This document shows positions 61,055 to 64,000 of a DNA stretch of 64,000 nucleotides, in pieces (the first letter of the stretch is position 1; each line of letters opens with the position of its first letter). The DNA is taken from assembly GCF_037055275.1 (NCBI RefSeq), contig NZ_CP146343.1, positions 2,328,501-2,392,500 of the forward strand, written 5' to 3'. This DNA comes from Pseudomonas sp. ML2-2023-3 (GTDB lineage: Bacteria > Pseudomonadota > Gammaproteobacteria > Pseudomonadales > Pseudomonadaceae). A model generated the notes under the pieces. The model made no database searches. It was not told the DNA's origin and was given only the letters and a program-made list of their open reading frames with translations. The translations under genes were made by a program, and so were the position numbers.

Positions 61055-63886
61055 ATGCAAGAAAGCGTGATGCAGCGCATGTGGAACAGCGGCTATCTTT
61101 CAGGTGGTAACGCTGCCTATGTGGAAGAGCTCTATGAGCTCTACCTGCACGACCCTAACGCTGTGCCAGAAGAATGGCGCACCAAATTTCAGACGTTGCC
61201 TACTGACGGCAACTCTGCCAACGATGTTTCGCACTCCACAATCCGCGATCATTTCGTGCTGCTGGCAAAGAACCAGCGCCGCGCCCAACCGGTTTCCGCC
61301 GGGAGCGTGAGCAGTGAGCACGAGAAGAAGCAGGTTGAAGTGCTGCGATTGATCCAGGCCTATCGGATGCGCGGCCACCAGGCAGCCCAGCTTGATCCGC
61401 TGGGACTGTGGCAGCGTCCTGCACCTGCAGACCTGTCGATCAATCATTACGGCTTGACCAATGCCGATCTTGATACGACCTTCCGTGCCGGCGACCTGTA
61501 CATCGGCAAAGAGGAAGCGAGCCTACGCGAAATTCTCGAAGCGTTGCAGCAGACATATTGCCGCACCATCGGCGCAGAGTTCACGCACATCGTCGATTCC
61601 GAGCAGCGCCACTGGTTTGAACAGCGCCTCGAAAGCGTACGCGGCCGCCCAACGTATTCGGCTGAAGTCAAAGGCCATCTGCTTGAGCGCGTGACTGCTG
61701 CTGAAGGTCTGGAAAAGTACCTGGGTACCAAATACCCGGGCACCAAGCGTTTCGGCCTGGAAGGTGGCGAGAGCCTGATTCCTTTGCTGGACGAGCTGAT
61801 CCAGCGTTCGGGCAACTACGGCACCAAGGAAATCGTTATCGGCATGGCCCACCGTGGCCGTCTGAACGTATTGGTGAACACCTTCGGTAAAAACCCGCGC
61901 GAGTTGTTCGACGAGTTCGAAGGCAAGAAAAAGATCGAGCTGGGTTCCGGTGACGTTAAATACCACCAGGGCTTCTCCTCCAACGTCATGACCGGTGGTG
62001 GCGAAGTCCACCTGGCAATGGCGTTCAACCCGTCCCACCTGGAAATCGTTTCTCCAGTGGTTGAAGGGTCTGTACGTGCTCGCCAGGACCGTCGTAACGA
62101 CAGCACCGGCGAAAAAGTACTGCCAATTTCCATCCACGGTGATGCTGCATTCGCAGGTCAGGGCGTGGTCATGGAAACCTTCCAGATGTCGCAAACTCGC
62201 GGCTTCAAGACGGGCGGCACCATTCATCTGGTGATCAACAACCAGGTGGGCTTCACCATCAGCAATCCGGAAGACTCGCGCTCCACCGAGTACTGCACGG
62301 ACGTTGCGAAAATGATCCAGGCACCGATCCTCCATGTGAATGGTGATGATCCGGAAGCCGTTCTGTTCGTAACCCAGCTGGCTATCGACTACCGCATGCA
62401 GTTCAAGCGTGACGTCGTGATCGACCTGTTCTGCTACCGCCGTCGCGGTCACAACGAGGCCGACGAGCCAAACGGTACTCAGCCGCTGATGTATCAGCAG
62501 ATCGCCAAGCAGCGCACTACCCGTGAACTGTATGCCGAACGTCTGACGCAAGAAAAAGTGGTGGACGCAGAACGCGTTCAGGCCAAGATCGACGAATACC
62601 GCAACGCGCTGGACAACGGTCTGCATGTTGTGAAAAGTCTGGTCAAAGAGCCGAACAAAGAGCTGTTCGTAGACTGGCGCCCATACCTGGGTCACGCCTG
62701 GACTGCACGTCACGACACCCGTTTTGATCTCAAGACCCTGCAAGAACTGTCTGCCAAGCTGCTGGAAATTCCGGAAGGCTTCGTTGTCCAGCGCCAGGTT
62801 GCGAAGATCTACGAAGATCGTCAAAAAATGCAAGCCGGCGGCCTGCCGATCAACTGGGGTTATGCCGAAACAATGGCATACGCAACCCTGCAGTTCGAAG
62901 GTCACCCGATTCGCATGACGGGTCAGGACATCGGCCGCGGTACGTTCTCGCACCGTCACGCCGTGCTGCACAACCAGAAAGATGCTGGCACCTACATTCC
63001 TCTGAAGCACCTGTTTGAAGGTCAGCCACGTTTTGACCTGTACGACTCGTTGCTGTCGGAAGAAGCGGTATTGGCGTTCGAATACGGCTACTCGACCACC
63101 ACGCCTAACGCGCTGGTGATCTGGGAAGCCCAGTTCGGCGACTTCGCCAACGGCGCCCAGGTTGTAATCGACCAGTTCATCACCAGCGGCGAGCACAAGT
63201 GGGGCCGTCTGTGCGGTCTGACCATGCTGCTGCCACACGGTTATGAAGGTCAGGGCCCGGAGCACTCCTCTGCACGTCTTGAACGTTACCTGCAACTGTG
63301 CGCCGAGCACAACATTCAGGTGTGCGTGCCGACTACTCCTGCGCAGATTTATCACCTGCTGCGCCGTCAGGTCATCCGTCCGCTGCGCAAGCCGCTGATC
63401 GTCCTGACTCCGAAGTCGTTGCTGCGTCACAAATTGGCAATCTCGACCCTGGAAGATCTGGCCGAAGGTTCGTTCCAGACCGTTATTCCGGAAATCGATG
63501 CACAAGATCCGGCGAAAGTCGGTCGCATCGTGCTGTGTAGCGGCAAGGTCTACTACGACCTGCTGGAAAAACGCCGTGCCGAAGGTCGTGATGACATCGC
63601 CATCGTGCGTCTTGAGCAGCTGTACCCGTTCCCTGAGGACGACTTGATTGAAGTCCTGGCTCCGTACAAAAACGCCAAACATATTGTCTGGTGTCAGGAA
63701 GAGCCGATGAACCAGGGTGCCTGGTACTGCAGCCAGCACCACATGCGCCGCATCATCAGCGGTCACGACAAATCTCTCGTACTTGAGTACGCGGGCCGTG
63801 ACGCTTCTGCTGCACCTGCTTGTGGTTACGCATCGATGCACGCTGAGCAACAGGCAAAACTGTTGCAAGACGCGTTCACTGTTTAA
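61055..63886 (+). CDS. sucA: 2-oxoglutarate dehydrogenase E1 component SucA
   Basis: A 943-residue thiamine diphosphate enzyme, decarboxylating 2-oxoglutarate and passing the succinyl group to SucB. The N-terminal signature is MQRMWNSGYLSGGNAAYVEELYELYLHDP. Thiamine diphosphate and substrate motifs include GMAHRGRLNVLVN, HGDAAFAGQGVV and NNQVGFTISN. The ATG at 61055 lies after CGAGGGTGACCAAGC. About 260 bases separate it from sdhB. Confidence 0.98.
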   Translation: MQESVMQRMWNSGYLSGGNAAYVEELYELYLHDPNAVPEEWRTKFQTLPTDGNSANDVSHSTIRDHFVLLAKNQRRAQPVSAGSVSSEHEKKQVEVLRLIQAYRMRGHQAAQLDPLGLWQRPAPADLSINHYGLTNADLDTTFRAGDLYIGKEEASLREILEALQQTYCRTIGAEFTHIVDSEQRHWFEQRLESVRGRPTYSAEVKGHLLERVTAAEGLEKYLGTKYPGTKRFGLEGGESLIPLLDELIQRSGNYGTKEIVIGMAHRGRLNVLVNTFGKNPRELFDEFEGKKKIELGSGDVKYHQGFSSNVMTGGGEVHLAMAFNPSHLEIVSPVVEGSVRARQDRRNDSTGEKVLPISIHGDAAFAGQGVVMETFQMSQTRGFKTGGTIHLVINNQVGFTISNPEDSRSTEYCTDVAKMIQAPILHVNGDDPEAVLFVTQLAIDYRMQFKRDVVIDLFCYRRRGHNEADEPNGTQPLMYQQIAKQRTTRELYAERLTQEKVVDAERVQAKIDEYRNALDNGLHVVKSLVKEPNKELFVDWRPYLGHAWTARHDTRFDLKTLQELSAKLLEIPEGFVVQRQVAKIYEDRQKMQAGGLPINWGYAETMAYATLQFEGHPIRMTGQDIGRGTFSHRHAVLHNQKDAGTYIPLKHLFEGQPRFDLYDSLLSEEAVLAFEYGYSTTTPNALVIWEAQFGDFANGAQVVIDQFITSGEHKWGRLCGLTMLLPHGYEGQGPEHSSARLERYLQLCAEHNIQVCVPTTPAQIYHLLRRQVIRPLRKPLIVLTPKSLLRHKLAISTLEDLAEGSFQTVIPEIDAQDPAKVGRIVLCSGKVYYDLLEKRRAEGRDDIAIVRLEQLYPFPEDDLIEVLAPYKNAKHIVWCQEEPMNQGAWYCSQHHMRRIISGHDKSLVLEYAGRDASAAPACGYASMHAEQQAKLLQDAFTV

Positions 63887-63927
63887 CGCCTTCGCGCACT
63901 GAAACCGAATTTAAGGAACCAAAGAAC

Positions 63928-64000
63928 ATGGCTATCGAGATCAAAGCCCCAACATTTCCGGAATCGGTTGCCGATGGCACCGTTGCCACCTGGCACAAAC
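63928..64000 (+). CDS. sucB: Dihydrolipoyl succinyltransferase SucB (N-terminal part)
   Basis: Only the first 24 codons are in the window. MAIEIKAPTFPESVADGTVATW matches the start of the lipoyl domain of E2. It has AAGGAACC upstream and lies 41 bases after sucA, in the same operon. Confidence 0.9.
   Translation, partial: MAIEIKAPTFPESVADGTVATWHK

Noticed and set aside
61523..63868. A 781-residue minus-strand open frame opposite sucA
   Set aside because: It is the shadow of sucA; no ribosome site or family motif supports it.

Overview
This window looks like a chromosomal segment of a fluorescent-type Pseudomonas (P. fluorescens group or a close relative). The support is gene content and order: oprI; cysB with a usp gene and a class I DAHP synthase nearby; prc; minCDE next to a lauroyl acyltransferase; betX-yjcH-actP; and divergent gltA / sdhCDAB-sucAB. 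The spaces between genes carry dispersed REP elements of the GTGGGAGCGGGCTTGCTCGCGATG type, which are typical of that group. I see no IS element, prophage, rRNA, tRNA or CRISPR array. Coding density is high and most genes are ordinary core genes.

Layout. 1-3100: end of the esterase gene tesA, a small Cys-containing protein, an L,D-transpeptidase, the lipoprotein oprI and a small GNAT. 3109-11006: one long minus-strand block with a polar amino acid ABC transporter, a DUF2817 M14-like metallohydrolase, and a two-component Rieske oxygenase (oxygenase plus FNR-type reductase), facing a divergent GcvA-type LysR regulator. The substrate is unknown; I find a shared inverted-repeat motif in front of both halves. 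11117-15792: DAHP synthase, PilZ protein, thioredoxin-like protein, 5'-nucleotidase, universal stress protein, cysB. 15870-22987: an auxiliary (orphan) type VI secretion island, transcribed hcp, vgrG, DUF4123 adaptor, two tandem DUF3304 lipoproteins and a Tle1-type DUF2235 phospholipase. 23534-26528: membrane-anchored catalase-fold protein with a di-heme cytochrome c. 26773-33053: FKBP lipoprotein, a three-gene HTH/unknown/Sel1 operon, the protease Prc, a quinone oxidoreductase and a HAD phosphatase.

33088-38779: an iron/phosphonate-class ABC transporter whose operon also encodes an alkaline-phosphatase-superfamily hydrolase, facing a divergent GntR/UTRA regulator; two operator-like palindromes lie between them. 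38828-43557: MscS-family channel, small membrane protein, aminopeptidase ApeB, RluA-type pseudouridine synthase. 43648-45644: minCDE. 45764-50673: lipid A acyltransferase, patatin, an MlaA-like protein without a lipobox coupled to a secreted alpha/beta hydrolase, and a small membrane protein. 50774-55662: GH17 glucan enzyme, betX, yjcH, actP. 55912-64000: gltA facing sdhCDAB, then sucA and the start of sucB; this is the TCA-cycle block, with strong sigma70-like promoters visible for both directions.

The best candidates for undescribed biology are the Rieske/DUF2817/ABC locus with its putative common regulator site, the auxiliary T6SS island with a duplicated immunity-like gene and repeated palindromes upstream of hcp, and the catalase/cytochrome pair. 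All functional statements come from reading translated sequences by eye; no database search was run.
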